NCBI GenBank assembly: GCA_910587935.1
Contig: CAJUNP010000035.1
Coordinates: 1 to 28,256, forward strand
DNA from: an uncultured Lachnospiraceae bacterium
GTDB taxonomy: Bacteria; Bacillota; Clostridia; Lachnospirales; Lachnospiraceae
Reading direction: 5' to 3'
DNA length: 28,256 nucleotides
The notes beneath the pieces were generated by a model. That model did not search any database, was not told where the DNA came from, and saw nothing but the letters and a program-made list of their open reading frames with translations. Every line of letters starts with the position of its first letter. Position 1 is the stretch's first letter. The translations under genes and the position numbers were made by a program. Below, in pieces: positions 14,943 to 23,546 of this stretch.

Positions 14943-16486
14943 TAAAAGTCTTGATTATTGACGATGAGCCCTTGGTACGTATGGGAATGAATTCTATTAT
15001 TGCATGGGAGGAACACGGGTACAAAATTGTGGGGGAAGCCGGTAACGGAGTGCAGGGACTGGAGAAGATACGGGAATACAGGCCGGATCTTGTACTGATT
15101 GATATTATGATGCCCCAGATGGATGGACTTACGGTCATTGAGGAATCAAGAAAAGAAGGATTTGCAGGCAAATTTATTATTTTAAGCTGTGTTTCCGAGA
15201 TTGAATATCTGCAAAAGGCGATTCGTTTAGGGGTCAGCAGCTACGTGTTGAAAAGTTCCGTGAATCCGCAGGAAATTCTGGAAACGGTGGAAGAAGCGGC
15301 GGCTGAAATAAAAAAAGAAAAAAGAGTTCCCATGGACTTGACGGAAGATTTGGGGAAGGACTTTCGAAAAAATTCGGATCACTTTGCCTTTCGGGAATTT
15401 CTGAACCTGATTTTAAAAGGCATTGTAACGGAGCCGGGGGAATTGGGAGAAAAAATGCAGGTTTTTGGATATGACCGGAATAAAAAAGCGTATCTTCTTG
15501 TCAGTTCCATTCAGGAAACAGGAATGGACTATAGAAAACTTTTATATAAAATGGCTTCCGTTGGCGAAAGTTTGTTAGAAGAGCGCTGGGGAACCTGTTT
15601 TGCAAATTTTGAGGATTATCTGGTTATACTTATGTCGGCAGTTTCCGGAAAGGAAGCGGAGGAAATTGCTTTCCGCATGAAAGCGTCCGCCAGCCAGTAT
15701 TTTGATATAAAGCTGCGGATACAAATCAGGGGCATTGATTTGCAGGAGTGGAATATTGCCAGTCAATATGAAGATGCAAAAGAGGAATTGGCAGGCAGCT
15801 TTTTCGAAAATAAGGAAAAGAAGGAAGACGCCGAATTGATTCCTTCCACGGAATTTGCCAGCTATAAAAAGCTGTCGGCCGCTCTGGAAATGATTAAGAG
15901 CATGCTCCTGCAAAGCCGTGCGGTGACCGAATCGGAAGCTAAAAAAGTCTATGCGGGCGCCATCGAATATGTGATCCTGATTTATGAACTGGCGTGGGAA
16001 GAGGATATTAAAAAAGAATTGAAAGGAGCGGCCTCCATACCGGAATATTTAATGCGCATGGATTCCTTCGAACAGGTTCATAAGGAGACGCTCAGGGTTC
16101 TCCGGAAATGTTATGAGCTGGCGGAACAGAAAGGATACCGGGAATATGAAGATGAACTGACCGATACTATGGTTAAATACATTCACAGCCGCTGCAATTC
16201 CAAAATCAGTACAAAGGACGTGGCGGAGCATGTGCATTTCAGTGTAGATTATACGTGTAAATATTTTAAGAAGAAGACGCAGACAAATCTTACGGATTAT
16301 ATTCTGAAGCTCAAAATTTACCGTTCCCATAAAGAACTTCTGGAAGGGAAAAGCATTGCGGAAATAGCCGATATTTACGGGTTTTCGTCAGGCGGCCATT
16401 ATCTGAAGGTATTCAAAAAGTATGAGGGTATGACCCCCGGCGCGTTTGTGAGAAATAGCCGTACGGATAATAAAAGCGGCATATAA
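14939..16486 (+). CDS. YesN-type response regulator with AraC DNA-binding domain
   Basis: A 515-residue regulator. It has a receiver domain (Asp8-Asp9, phospho-acceptor Asp55 in LVLIDIMMPQMDG, Ser in FIILSCVSE, Lys in SYVLKSS), a central region of about 270 residues with acidic helical stretches and no recognised domain, and a C-terminal AraC double helix-turn-helix (STKDVAEHVHFSVDYTCKYFKKK and IAEIADIYGFSSGGHYLKVFKKYEGMTPGAF). It is translationally coupled to the sensor kinase by an ATGA overlap and followed by an intrinsic terminator at 16505-16558. The binding-protein operon begins 170 bases downstream with its own promoter, so this regulator probably activates that operon when the extracellular sugar is sensed. 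Confidence 0.93.
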   Translation: MIKVLIIDDEPLVRMGMNSIIAWEEHGYKIVGEAGNGVQGLEKIREYRPDLVLIDIMMPQMDGLTVIEESRKEGFAGKFIILSCVSEIEYLQKAIRLGVSSYVLKSSVNPQEILETVEEAAAEIKKEKRVPMDLTEDLGKDFRKNSDHFAFREFLNLILKGIVTEPGELGEKMQVFGYDRNKKAYLLVSSIQETGMDYRKLLYKMASVGESLLEERWGTCFANFEDYLVILMSAVSGKEAEEIAFRMKASASQYFDIKLRIQIRGIDLQEWNIASQYEDAKEELAGSFFENKEKKEDAELIPSTEFASYKKLSAALEMIKSMLLQSRAVTESEAKKVYAGAIEYVILIYELAWEEDIKKELKGAASIPEYLMRMDSFEQVHKETLRVLRKCYELAEQKGYREYEDELTDTMVKYIHSRCNSKISTKDVAEHVHFSVDYTCKYFKKKTQTNLTDYILKLKIYRSHKELLEGKSIAEIADIYGFSSGGHYLKVFKKYEGMTPGAFVRNSRTDNKSGI

Positions 16487-16504
16487 ATAGTATTATTTTG
16501 CAAG

Positions 16505-16558
16505 TACAGGCCGAAAAGATGCAGTCGGGGATCGAAGCATCAGCGGTCTGTATTTTTT
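16505..16558 (+). terminator. Intrinsic terminator of the second two-component pair
   Basis: TACAGGCCG (16505-16513) pairs with CGGTCTGTA (16544-16552), with one G-T pair, around an inner stem GATGC (16518-16522) / GCATC (16537-16541). Six T follow directly (16553-16558). A clear Rho-independent terminator. Confidence 0.75.
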
Positions 16559-16595
16559 ATAACGGATTTATGTAACGAATGTCAGAATGGGTGCA

Positions 16596-16624
16596 TTGTA
16601 AAAATGTGCAGATTTCAGGATAAT
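16596..16624 (+). promoter_or_regulatory. Promoter of the first binding-protein/permease operon
   Basis: TTGTAA (16596-16601), a 17-base spacer and GATAAT (16619-16624). A GTCAGAATG / TGTAAAAATG pair at 16581 and 16597 loosely resembles the A-rich repeats seen upstream of 190 and 13137, but the match is weak. The gene starts at 16656 behind AGGAGG. Confidence 0.55.
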
Positions 16625-16655
16625 AGTCTTATCAAAAAAACAGGAGGTATTCGGT

Positions 16656-18044
16656 ATGAAAAAGGTTTTGGCATTATTGCTTACGGCGGCTTTGGTCTTA
16701 TCGTGTACGGCATGCGGGGGAAAAGAAAATAAAGAATCCCAGGAGCCAGCAGGTACGGCTGCAGAAAGTCCGGAGGAAGAGCAGCAGGAGAGTCAGAGCG
16801 CGGAGGCGGAAAACGAAGAAGAGATTGTATTAAAAGTATGGGTGGCGCCGTCGCTTGTTTCGGAAGACGAACAGAAAATGAAACAGGAAGAATGGTATGT
16901 ATCCAGAGTAGCGAAGAAGTTTGAAGAAGAAAATCCCGGCGTTAAGATTGAATTCACCGTTGTACCGGATCAGTCGGCGGCACATCAGACTTTTAAAGCC
17001 GCGGCATCCACAGATTCCGGTCCGGATATTGCGAATCTATGGTCCGGTCAGAGCATCTTTGCCATGGAAGATGTAATTCTGGATATTAAGGACTATATTC
17101 CGGCAGAGGATAAAGAACTGCTTCAGGGATGGGAAACCGTAACGGTTGGATTTGAAGAAGGCGGTCCCGTTCTTGGATATCCGGTCAGCGGAAACGAAAT
17201 CTGCGGACTTTTGTACAATCGTGCAATTCTGCAGGAGGCAGGTCTTGATTTTGATAATAACCCTCCGAAAACGCTTGCTGAGTTTATGGAAGCTATGGGA
17301 AAGATTAAGGATGCGGGGTATCTGCCGATTGCGGCCGGAGACGACGGATGGAACTGTGCATATTTTTACGGCTTTGCTTCCCTCTGGGCACAGCAGGAAG
17401 GAAATGCGAGAGTCGCTTCCGACAGTACGGGAGAAACGAAATTTGCGGAGGACGAAGCTTTTAAAGAATCCTATCGGTTTGCAAACGAGTTATACAATAA
17501 CGGATATATTAATGAAGATTATCAGACCAGTCCCGATTACAATGAACTGTTTCTGAACGGGGAAGCAGCGTTTCTGATAACCGGAAACTATATGGTTGCG
17601 ACGGCGGCGGACGCGTTAGGCATTGAGAATCTGGGCTTCTGCGGATTCCCTGATGTTTCTGCGGATGCGGTAAATAAAAATACCTGTATCGGAGGTCCCG
17701 GACAGTGCATGGTCGTTTCCGGACAATGTAAGAACCCGGAGATGGCAGTGAAGTTCCTTTCCTTCTTAAATAATAAGGAAAATCACATTGATTTACTGGC
17801 AGGATTGTCAAAGCTTCCGTTAAGAACCGATGTGACTCTGGAAGAAGTAGGGATGGCAGAGGACTTAGTGTACCGGCAGATTGTTAAATTAAGCGAAAAT
17901 TATACTTACTGGGCGGATAACAGTATGGTACCCGAAGTCAATGCGGAAATGCAGAAGCTGGGATCTTTAGCAATTACCGGCAAAATGAGTATAGATGAAA
18001 TGGCAGAAAAACTGGATCAGAAAGCAGCGGAACTGGCACAGTAA
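16656..18044 (+). CDS. Sugar-binding lipoprotein of a CUT1 ABC transporter
   Basis: A 462-residue extracellular solute-binding protein (family 1). The N-terminus is a lipoprotein signal: KK, a hydrophobic stretch, then a lipobox ending at Cys20 (LSCTACGG). An acidic, low-complexity linker rich in Glu, Ser and Ala runs to about residue 55. The mature domain follows, with features of sugar-binding proteins (LKVWVAPSL, ENPGVKIEFTVVPD, GYPVSGNEICGLLYNRAILQEAG, AAFLITGNYM). It captures an oligosaccharide outside the membrane and passes it to the two permeases encoded next. AGGAGG lies 8 bases before the ATG. A hairpin with a T run follows its stop, which would keep binding-protein mRNA in excess over permease mRNA, as is common in such operons. 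Confidence 0.93.
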   Translation: MKKVLALLLTAALVLSCTACGGKENKESQEPAGTAAESPEEEQQESQSAEAENEEEIVLKVWVAPSLVSEDEQKMKQEEWYVSRVAKKFEEENPGVKIEFTVVPDQSAAHQTFKAAASTDSGPDIANLWSGQSIFAMEDVILDIKDYIPAEDKELLQGWETVTVGFEEGGPVLGYPVSGNEICGLLYNRAILQEAGLDFDNNPPKTLAEFMEAMGKIKDAGYLPIAAGDDGWNCAYFYGFASLWAQQEGNARVASDSTGETKFAEDEAFKESYRFANELYNNGYINEDYQTSPDYNELFLNGEAAFLITGNYMVATAADALGIENLGFCGFPDVSADAVNKNTCIGGPGQCMVVSGQCKNPEMAVKFLSFLNNKENHIDLLAGLSKLPLRTDVTLEEVGMAEDLVYRQIVKLSENYTYWADNSMVPEVNAEMQKLGSLAITGKMSIDEMAEKLDQKAAELAQ

Positions 18045-18053
18045 AGTCTGAAT

Positions 18054-18096
18054 AAGGATGTCTCCTGGCACAGGGCGTTGAGGCATCCTTTCTTTT
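18054..18096 (+). terminator. Partial terminator between binding-protein and permease genes
   Basis: AAGGATGTCTC (18054-18064) pairs with GAGGCATCCTT (18080-18090), ten of eleven pairs being Watson-Crick and the other G-T type, followed by TCTTTTT. It sits inside an evident operon, so read-through is likely and the element sets the ratio of binding protein to permeases. Confidence 0.65.
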
Positions 18097-18113
18097 TAAA
18101 AAAAGGAAGGATT

Positions 18114-19016
18114 GTGATTTATAATATGGGTAAAGGGTCAAAATATGCGAAGGTCACGGCCAGACAGGGGTGGCTGTCGGTGCTTCCGGTGCTGGTCGTG
18201 ATTTTACTGATACGGGGATATCCTCTGATCGTCGGGCTCTGTGAGAGTTTTACGAACTGGAACGGTATGAACCGGAATGATTTTATCGGGTTTAAAAATT
18301 ATATGAATATTTTAAAAGATCCGGTGTTCTGGGATCTTTTGAAAAATAATATTATTTTTTTGCTGTTTATTCCAATCCAGCTGATTGTGGGAATTGTGGT
18401 GGCGGTTTTGTTTTATGACGAGACGCCCGGCTGGAAGTTTTTTCGGAACGTCTTTTATCTGCCGCAGATTATTTCTTCCGTGGTAATCGGATATCTTTTT
18501 TCTGTGTTTTTCAGTTACAGGGGACCGGTTAATGCGGTTTTAAAAGTTTTTGGATTTCAGAGCCGGGAATGGCTGGGAGAAAAGGGAAGCGCCATAATAA
18601 TTATTATTCTGTGCCTTGTCTGGGTTAACATCGGATGGCAGGCTATGCTGGGACTCGGCGGCATGGGATCGATTCCGCCCTCTGTTTTTGAAGCGGCAAA
18701 AATAGACGGGGCAGGCTACTTTAAGCGCCTGTTCAAAATCACCATTCCCATGCTGGGAAGGACTATCGAGTATTCCTGCGTCATGTCCGTAATATGGGTT
18801 CTGACAGGCCTTTTCCCGTTTATATTTTCCATGACAAAGGGCGGACCGGGATACGATACGACGACTATTGACTATATGATCTACTTAAAATCCTTTGGAA
18901 GCTCCAGCGAAATGGGATATGCATGCGCTTTATCGGTGATTTTGCTGGTGATTGTGACGGCGCTGACAATCATACAGATGAAGCTTTCGGACAGGGCGAA
19001 CGACTGGGAGGAGTAA
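18114..19016 (+). CDS. CUT1 sugar ABC transporter permease, first subunit (MalF/LplB type)
   Basis: A 300-residue inner-membrane permease with about six membrane helices, starting with SVLPVLVVILLIRGYPLIVGL. The ATPase-contacting EAA loop is PPSVFEAAKIDGAGYFKRLFKITIPML. The motifs YPLIVGLCESFTNWNG and FRNVFYLPQIISSVVIGYLF are typical of the MalF/UgpA-like subunit. I prefer the GTG at 18114 because AAGGA (18103-18107) is 6 bases upstream; the next ATG (18126) lies 15 bases or more from that site. It forms a channel with the next gene's product and would use an ATPase encoded elsewhere. Confidence 0.9.
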   Translation: MIYNMGKGSKYAKVTARQGWLSVLPVLVVILLIRGYPLIVGLCESFTNWNGMNRNDFIGFKNYMNILKDPVFWDLLKNNIIFLLFIPIQLIVGIVVAVLFYDETPGWKFFRNVFYLPQIISSVVIGYLFSVFFSYRGPVNAVLKVFGFQSREWLGEKGSAIIIIILCLVWVNIGWQAMLGLGGMGSIPPSVFEAAKIDGAGYFKRLFKITIPMLGRTIEYSCVMSVIWVLTGLFPFIFSMTKGGPGYDTTTIDYMIYLKSFGSSSEMGYACALSVILLVIVTALTIIQMKLSDRANDWEE

Positions 19017-19020
19017 AGAT

Positions 19021-19854
19021 ATGGTAAAAAAGAAAAAATATCCGGCGTCCCGGATTGTGATTTTTACTATGCTTTCCGTGCTGGCGCTTTCCTTCCTGTA
19101 TCCGTTGTTTTTTATGTTTATTAATTCCTTTAAGACAAAATCGGAATATAGGAAGAGCGCTTTTGCCTTTCCGGAAAGCTGGAATTTTGACAATTATGTA
19201 TATATGTTAGACCAGTTTGAACTGCTGCGTTACTTCTTTAATACGATTCTGATTGCTGCGGTCAGTATTGCAATCATGATGCTGCTTGCCATTTTTGCCA
19301 GTTATGCTTTTGCAAGACTGCCGTTTAAGGGACGCGGCATTGTGTATCTGCTGGTTATTGGCACCATGTTTATTCCGGCGCAGGTTACGATGATCCCCAT
19401 GTATCAAATGTTTTCAAAGCTGCATTTAGTAAACACATTTACCGGGGTTATCCTATGCAATATAGCGGGCGGGCTTCCCGGGGCCGTGCTTCTATTAACC
19501 GCTAATTTCCGGGGTATTCCGGGAGAACTGATCGAGGCCGGTAAAATAGACGGAGCAGGTTACTTTAAAGTAGTGCGCCATATTATTATGCCCATGGGAA
19601 AGGCTACGATTGCTATTAACGTAATTCTTTCCTTCGTCGGTCAGTGTAATGATTTGTTTACTCCCATGATTTTACTGCAGGAAATGGATAAGAGAACGGT
19701 TATGGTAGCTTTATCCTCCATTATGTCTAAGACATCGGGAGACCAGGCGTTTCAGCTGACAGGGTTACTGCTTGCGGTTATTCCGCCGCTGCTTTTATAT
19801 ATTTGTCTCCAGAAATATCTGGTAAAGGGTTTGACCGTAGGGGCTATAAAATAG
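19021..19854 (+). CDS. CUT1 sugar ABC transporter permease, second subunit (MalG type)
   Basis: A 277-residue permease with the first helix at about 10-30 and the EAA loop PGELIEAGKIDGAGYFKVVRHIIMPMG. It has the standard MalG-like features: FMFINSFKTKSEYRKSAFAFPESWNFDNY after the first helix, GTMFIPAQVTMIPMYQMFSKLHLVNT in the middle, and the C-terminus LQKYLVKGLTVGAIK. GGGAGG overlaps the end of the preceding gene and the gap is 4 bases, so the two subunits are co-translated. It is the last gene of this transporter operon; no terminator is evident behind it. Confidence 0.93.
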   Translation: MVKKKKYPASRIVIFTMLSVLALSFLYPLFFMFINSFKTKSEYRKSAFAFPESWNFDNYVYMLDQFELLRYFFNTILIAAVSIAIMMLLAIFASYAFARLPFKGRGIVYLLVIGTMFIPAQVTMIPMYQMFSKLHLVNTFTGVILCNIAGGLPGAVLLLTANFRGIPGELIEAGKIDGAGYFKVVRHIIMPMGKATIAINVILSFVGQCNDLFTPMILLQEMDKRTVMVALSSIMSKTSGDQAFQLTGLLLAVIPPLLLYICLQKYLVKGLTVGAIK

Positions 19855-19992
19855 AAAGAGAATTGTTAGATTCCCTGTATGGAAAAGTTCCAAACAAAAG
19901 GATAAATATCCATAAGATTTCAGTCTTTTTACCTTTAAAAAAGTATATTACACTTAAATCAGCAAAAAACAAAAAACAGGGAGGTAAAACGA
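19855..19992 (+). other. Intergenic spacer between the two transporter operons
   Basis: This 138-base A/T-rich gap has no clear terminator. It contains two tiny inverted repeats, TGGAA/TTCCA (19880-19892) and GGATA/TATCC (19900-19911), and a TATATT at 19944-19949 that could be a -10 but lacks a convincing -35. The downstream genes may therefore be read through from the first transporter operon or driven by an activator-dependent promoter. Confidence 0.4.
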
Positions 19993-21615
19993 ATGAAACG
20001 AAAACTGGCGTTAATATTGATTGCAGCTATGACAGTGTCACTGGTATCCGGATGCGGTAATAAAAATTCCGGGGATAAGACGGGGAATACGTCCGCGTTG
20101 AACGAAGAAGGAAAATATGATCCGGGCATTACAATTCTGTTAGGGTCATCGCAGGATTCCAATGAAGAAGACATCGACGGACAGAACAGTAAGGATAATG
20201 TTTGGCTGGACGCTTACCGGGATGAGCTTGGAATTGAATTTGACGATATGTTTGTGGTAAACCCTGAACAGTTAGAGGAAAAACTGAACCTTCAGATTGC
20301 TTCAGGGCAGGTTCCGGACCTGATGGCTGTAACGCGCAAGCAGTTCGAGATGCTTGTGGATTCCGGCCTGGCAGCGGATCTGACGGAAGTGTATGAACAG
20401 TATGCCAGTGATAAGACGAAAGAATATATGAATGCGGACGGCGGCAGGTGTATGGAAATGTCGAAAGAGGACGGTAAACTGTATGCGATTCCCGCTACGC
20501 AGGGGTATCTGGAAAGTCCCGGCGTGGTTACCTGGATTCGTAAGGACTGGCTGGACAACCTGAATCTGGAGATTCCTGAAAATTATGAACAGCTTTATGA
20601 GGTGATGCGTGCGTTCACTTTCAATGATCCCGACGGGAACGGCGTAAACGATACGTATGCGATCAGCACCAGCAATACGCTGGACGAATGGATGGGATTT
20701 TTTGCAAGCTACGGTTCCTATCCCAAATCCTGGATTCAGGATGAAAACGGGGAAATCGTATACGGCGGTATACAGACTGAAACAAGAAACGCCCTGGAAG
20801 CGCTTCATGCCATGTTTGAGGAAGGCATGATCAGCAGAGAGTTCGGCGCCAATGACTGGACGCAGTTTATCAAGTCGATCGATAACAGTAATGTGGGAAT
20901 CGTTTATTTTGCCTGGTATGCGGTGGACTGGCCCTTAGGAGACGTACACCGTGAATCCGGCGCAGAATGGATTCCGCTGCCAGTTATGGGCGCGGACGGC
21001 ACGGAAGCGAAAGTAATGGGTAATGCAGGGCCCGATACGTACTATGTAATGCGGAAAGATTATGAGCATCCGGAAGCGTTAATCCACATGCTTAATCTAT
21101 GGTTTGAGAAAGCATACGGCAGCAGAGAGGAAATGCTAAAATATCACAAGAATGAAAAGGGCGAGCAGATCGCCAACTTCAGTCCCATTCATCCGTGGCT
21201 GGCGCATGAGGACATCGACTATTACTGTAAAATCCGCGACAGTCTTGCCGGGGAGGACGTAGGGGAAATGTTCCCGTCCTGCCAGACCTATTATGAAGGG
21301 GTGCTGCGCTACATGGAGAATCCGAATGAGGATGATTATTCCACTTATAAAATGTACGGACCTGACAGCGGCTGTAAAGTGCTTGACTACTATATGAATA
21401 ACGATCTGGTGTTATTTGAACAGTATTATGGCTCCGGAACTAAAACCATGAAGGAAAAATGGGGGGTTCTGGAAACAAAGCAGCTGGAAACCTATGTAAA
21501 GATTATTATGGGAGAGGAACCCATTGAGGCTTTTGATACCTTTGCCGAAGAATGGAAGAGCAGCGGCGGTGAGGACATCACAAACGAAGTGCGCAAAGAG
21601 GCGGCGGGAAAATAG
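19993..21615 (+). CDS. LplA-type oligosaccharide-binding lipoprotein
   Basis: A 540-residue extracellular binding protein of the large LplA-like class. It begins with a typical lipoprotein signal (KRK, hydrophobic core, lipobox LVSGC with Cys21). The mature part includes EEKLNLQIASGQVPDLMAV, an EF-hand-like loop DPDGNGVNDTYAIS that may bind calcium, and a C-terminal IMGEEPIEAFDTFAEEWKSSGG that is characteristic of the class. Its greater length compared with the other binding protein in this window suggests a larger or more complex glycan. The start follows GGGAGG. It heads a set with two permeases, a GH3 and a GH4 enzyme. Confidence 0.92.
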   Translation: MKRKLALILIAAMTVSLVSGCGNKNSGDKTGNTSALNEEGKYDPGITILLGSSQDSNEEDIDGQNSKDNVWLDAYRDELGIEFDDMFVVNPEQLEEKLNLQIASGQVPDLMAVTRKQFEMLVDSGLAADLTEVYEQYASDKTKEYMNADGGRCMEMSKEDGKLYAIPATQGYLESPGVVTWIRKDWLDNLNLEIPENYEQLYEVMRAFTFNDPDGNGVNDTYAISTSNTLDEWMGFFASYGSYPKSWIQDENGEIVYGGIQTETRNALEALHAMFEEGMISREFGANDWTQFIKSIDNSNVGIVYFAWYAVDWPLGDVHRESGAEWIPLPVMGADGTEAKVMGNAGPDTYYVMRKDYEHPEALIHMLNLWFEKAYGSREEMLKYHKNEKGEQIANFSPIHPWLAHEDIDYYCKIRDSLAGEDVGEMFPSCQTYYEGVLRYMENPNEDDYSTYKMYGPDSGCKVLDYYMNNDLVLFEQYYGSGTKTMKEKWGVLETKQLETYVKIIMGEEPIEAFDTFAEEWKSSGGEDITNEVRKEAAGK

Positions 21616-21631
21616 AGCAGAGGTGGCGCCG

Positions 21632-22561
21632 ATGAAGAAACAGAAAAAAAGCCGGAAAGCAGTCAGCTTTCCGGCAATCAAAACCCAGATGGCATATCAT
21701 GCGTTAATGCTGCCATCCTGTATCCTCCTGATTCTCTTTTCTTATATCCCCATGTTCGGAATTGTCATGGCATTTCAGAATTTTACGCCGGCAAAAGGGA
21801 TATTCGGATCGGAATGGGTAGGAATGAATAACTTCATACGTTTGTTTACTATGGATAATATCCAGCAGGTGCTGTTTAATACTCTTTATATTGCCATATC
21901 GAAAATTGTTTTGGATATTGTGGTTCCGGTCACCTTTGCGCTTATGCTCAATGAGGTGAAAAACAGATTTTTTGTAAGATCGGTGCAGACAATCACGTAT
22001 CTTCCCTATTTCCTGTCCTGGGTCATTATGGCGGGCGTGTTTGTGGAAATTTTATCTCCCTCAGGAGGACTGGTAAATAATATTCTGGGATTTTTCGGTA
22101 TCGACCCGATTTTCTTTCTGGGAGATAAAAAATGGTTTCCCAATGTGATGATTATTACCGATACGTGGAAAAATTTCGGGTTCAGCGCCATTGTTTACCT
22201 GGCGGCGCTTACGAGCGTGGACCAGAGTCTGTATGAGGCGGCGAGAGTGGACGGCGCGAATTATATGCAGCAGATGTTTCATATTACGCTGCCGGGAATT
22301 AAAGGCATCGTAATTTTAATGACCGTGCTGTCTATCGGCGGTATTCTGGACGCAGGCTTCGACCAGATTTTTAATATGTATAATCCGATTGTATATGAAA
22401 CGGGAGATGTGCTGGATACCTTTGTATACCGGCTGGGAATTAAAGATATGGCATTTTCCTTATCGACGGCGGTCAGTCTGGTGAAATCCATCGTATCACT
22501 GATTTTAATTGTGATTTCCTATAAGCTTGCCGAGAAGTTTGCAGGTTACAAAATATTTTAG
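21632..22561 (+). CDS. LplB-type sugar ABC transporter permease
   Basis: A 309-residue permease of the LplB/YteP class. It has a basic start (MKKQKKSRK), a first helix around residues 28-48 (LMLPSCILLILFSYIPMFGIVMAFQNF), the hallmark GIFGSEWVGMNNF and FFVRSVQTITYLPYFLSWVIMAG, and the EAA loop DQSLYEAARVDGANYMQQMFHITLPGI. I start at the ATG at 21632, which has AGAGGTGG about 5 bases upstream; an upstream frame from 21524 is merely the overlap with the binding-protein gene. The gap to that gene is 16 bases. It pairs with the next permease. Confidence 0.93.
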   Translation: MKKQKKSRKAVSFPAIKTQMAYHALMLPSCILLILFSYIPMFGIVMAFQNFTPAKGIFGSEWVGMNNFIRLFTMDNIQQVLFNTLYIAISKIVLDIVVPVTFALMLNEVKNRFFVRSVQTITYLPYFLSWVIMAGVFVEILSPSGGLVNNILGFFGIDPIFFLGDKKWFPNVMIITDTWKNFGFSAIVYLAALTSVDQSLYEAARVDGANYMQQMFHITLPGIKGIVILMTVLSIGGILDAGFDQIFNMYNPIVYETGDVLDTFVYRLGIKDMAFSLSTAVSLVKSIVSLILIVISYKLAEKFAGYKIF

Positions 22562-22581
22562 AGAGGGGAGCGTGCAAATAC

Positions 22582-23502
22582 GTGTTAAAGAAAAACAAAA
22601 AACACATGGAAACCGGTACAAAGGTACATGTCAGCTGGCAGAGAAAATTGTTCAATGTATTTAATATTGTATTTCTGACGGCCATTTCAGCCCTTTGTCT
22701 TCTGCCGCTTATACATGTGCTGGCCTTATCGTTCAGCTCCCCCTTTGCCGCATCCAGCGGGCAGGTAGGGTTATTTCCCGTAGATTTTACACTGGAAGCC
22801 TACAAATACGTTGTAAGAAATGCAGATTTCTGGAGAGCTTTCGGCGTGACGCTGCTGCGGCTGGCCATTGCGGTGCCGCTTACCCTGATTATTATTTTTA
22901 TTACTGCCTATCCCCTGTCCAAAAACGAACAGAAATTTAAGGGGAGAAAATTTTATACGGTATTTTTTATGATTCCCATGCTGTTTGGAGGAGGACTGGT
23001 GCCGGAATATATGACTTATATGAAATACGGGCTGATCGGGAATATATGGGCGCTGATTCTGCCCGGACTGGTGCCGATATCTTCGGTTATTCTGCTGATG
23101 AATTTTATGCGGGACCTGCCGGCGGAGCTGGAGGAAGCGGCAAGCATTGACGGTGCGGGTCCGGTAAAGCGGCTGTTTTATGTCATTTTGCCGCTGACGG
23201 TTCCCGCCATTGCAACCGTAGCGCTGTTTGCCATTGTAGGACACTGGAATTCCTGGTTTGACGGCATTTTATACATGAATCATCCGGATCAGTATCCTTT
23301 GCAGAGTTATCTGCAGACTTCCATTCTGACATACGATTCCAGAACCCTGACGCAGAAGGATGTGGCGCTTATGCAGACGGTGTCCGATCAGACATCGAGG
23401 GCCGCGCAGATTTTTGTGGCAACCGTGCCGGTGCTGATTGTATATCCTTTTTTTCAGAAGCATTTTACCAAGGGACTGGTTATGGGCAGCGTTAAAGGTT
23501 AA
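22582..23502 (+). CDS. LplC-type sugar ABC transporter permease
   Basis: A 306-residue permease of the LplC/YtcP class. Features are LIHVLALSFSSPFAASSGQVGLFPVDFTLEAYKYV after the first helix, MLFGGGLVPEYMTY, the EAA loop PAELEEAASIDGAGPVKRLFYVILPL, WNSWFDGILYM and the C-terminal FQKHFTKGLVMGSVKG. The start is a GTG at 22582 with GGGGAG 11 bases upstream; the first in-frame ATG (22605) has no ribosome site. It is an intact relative of the broken permease at 9208-9747. The GH3 gene follows after 44 bases. Confidence 0.92.
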   Translation: MLKKNKKHMETGTKVHVSWQRKLFNVFNIVFLTAISALCLLPLIHVLALSFSSPFAASSGQVGLFPVDFTLEAYKYVVRNADFWRAFGVTLLRLAIAVPLTLIIIFITAYPLSKNEQKFKGRKFYTVFFMIPMLFGGGLVPEYMTYMKYGLIGNIWALILPGLVPISSVILLMNFMRDLPAELEEAASIDGAGPVKRLFYVILPLTVPAIATVALFAIVGHWNSWFDGILYMNHPDQYPLQSYLQTSILTYDSRTLTQKDVALMQTVSDQTSRAAQIFVATVPVLIVYPFFQKHFTKGLVMGSVKG

Positions 23503-23512
23503 ATTAATGATT

Positions 23513-23526
23513 CCGCACATGTGCGG
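23513..23526. promoter_or_regulatory. Perfect 14-base palindrome before the GH3 gene
   Basis: CCGCACATGTGCGG lies in the 44-base gap between the permease and GH3 genes, 20 bases before the TTG start. It could be a dimeric operator or, in RNA, a short stem just upstream of the ribosome site. No regulator can be named. Confidence 0.35.
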
Positions 23527-23546
23527 CAGAGAAAGGACGGAGCGGT

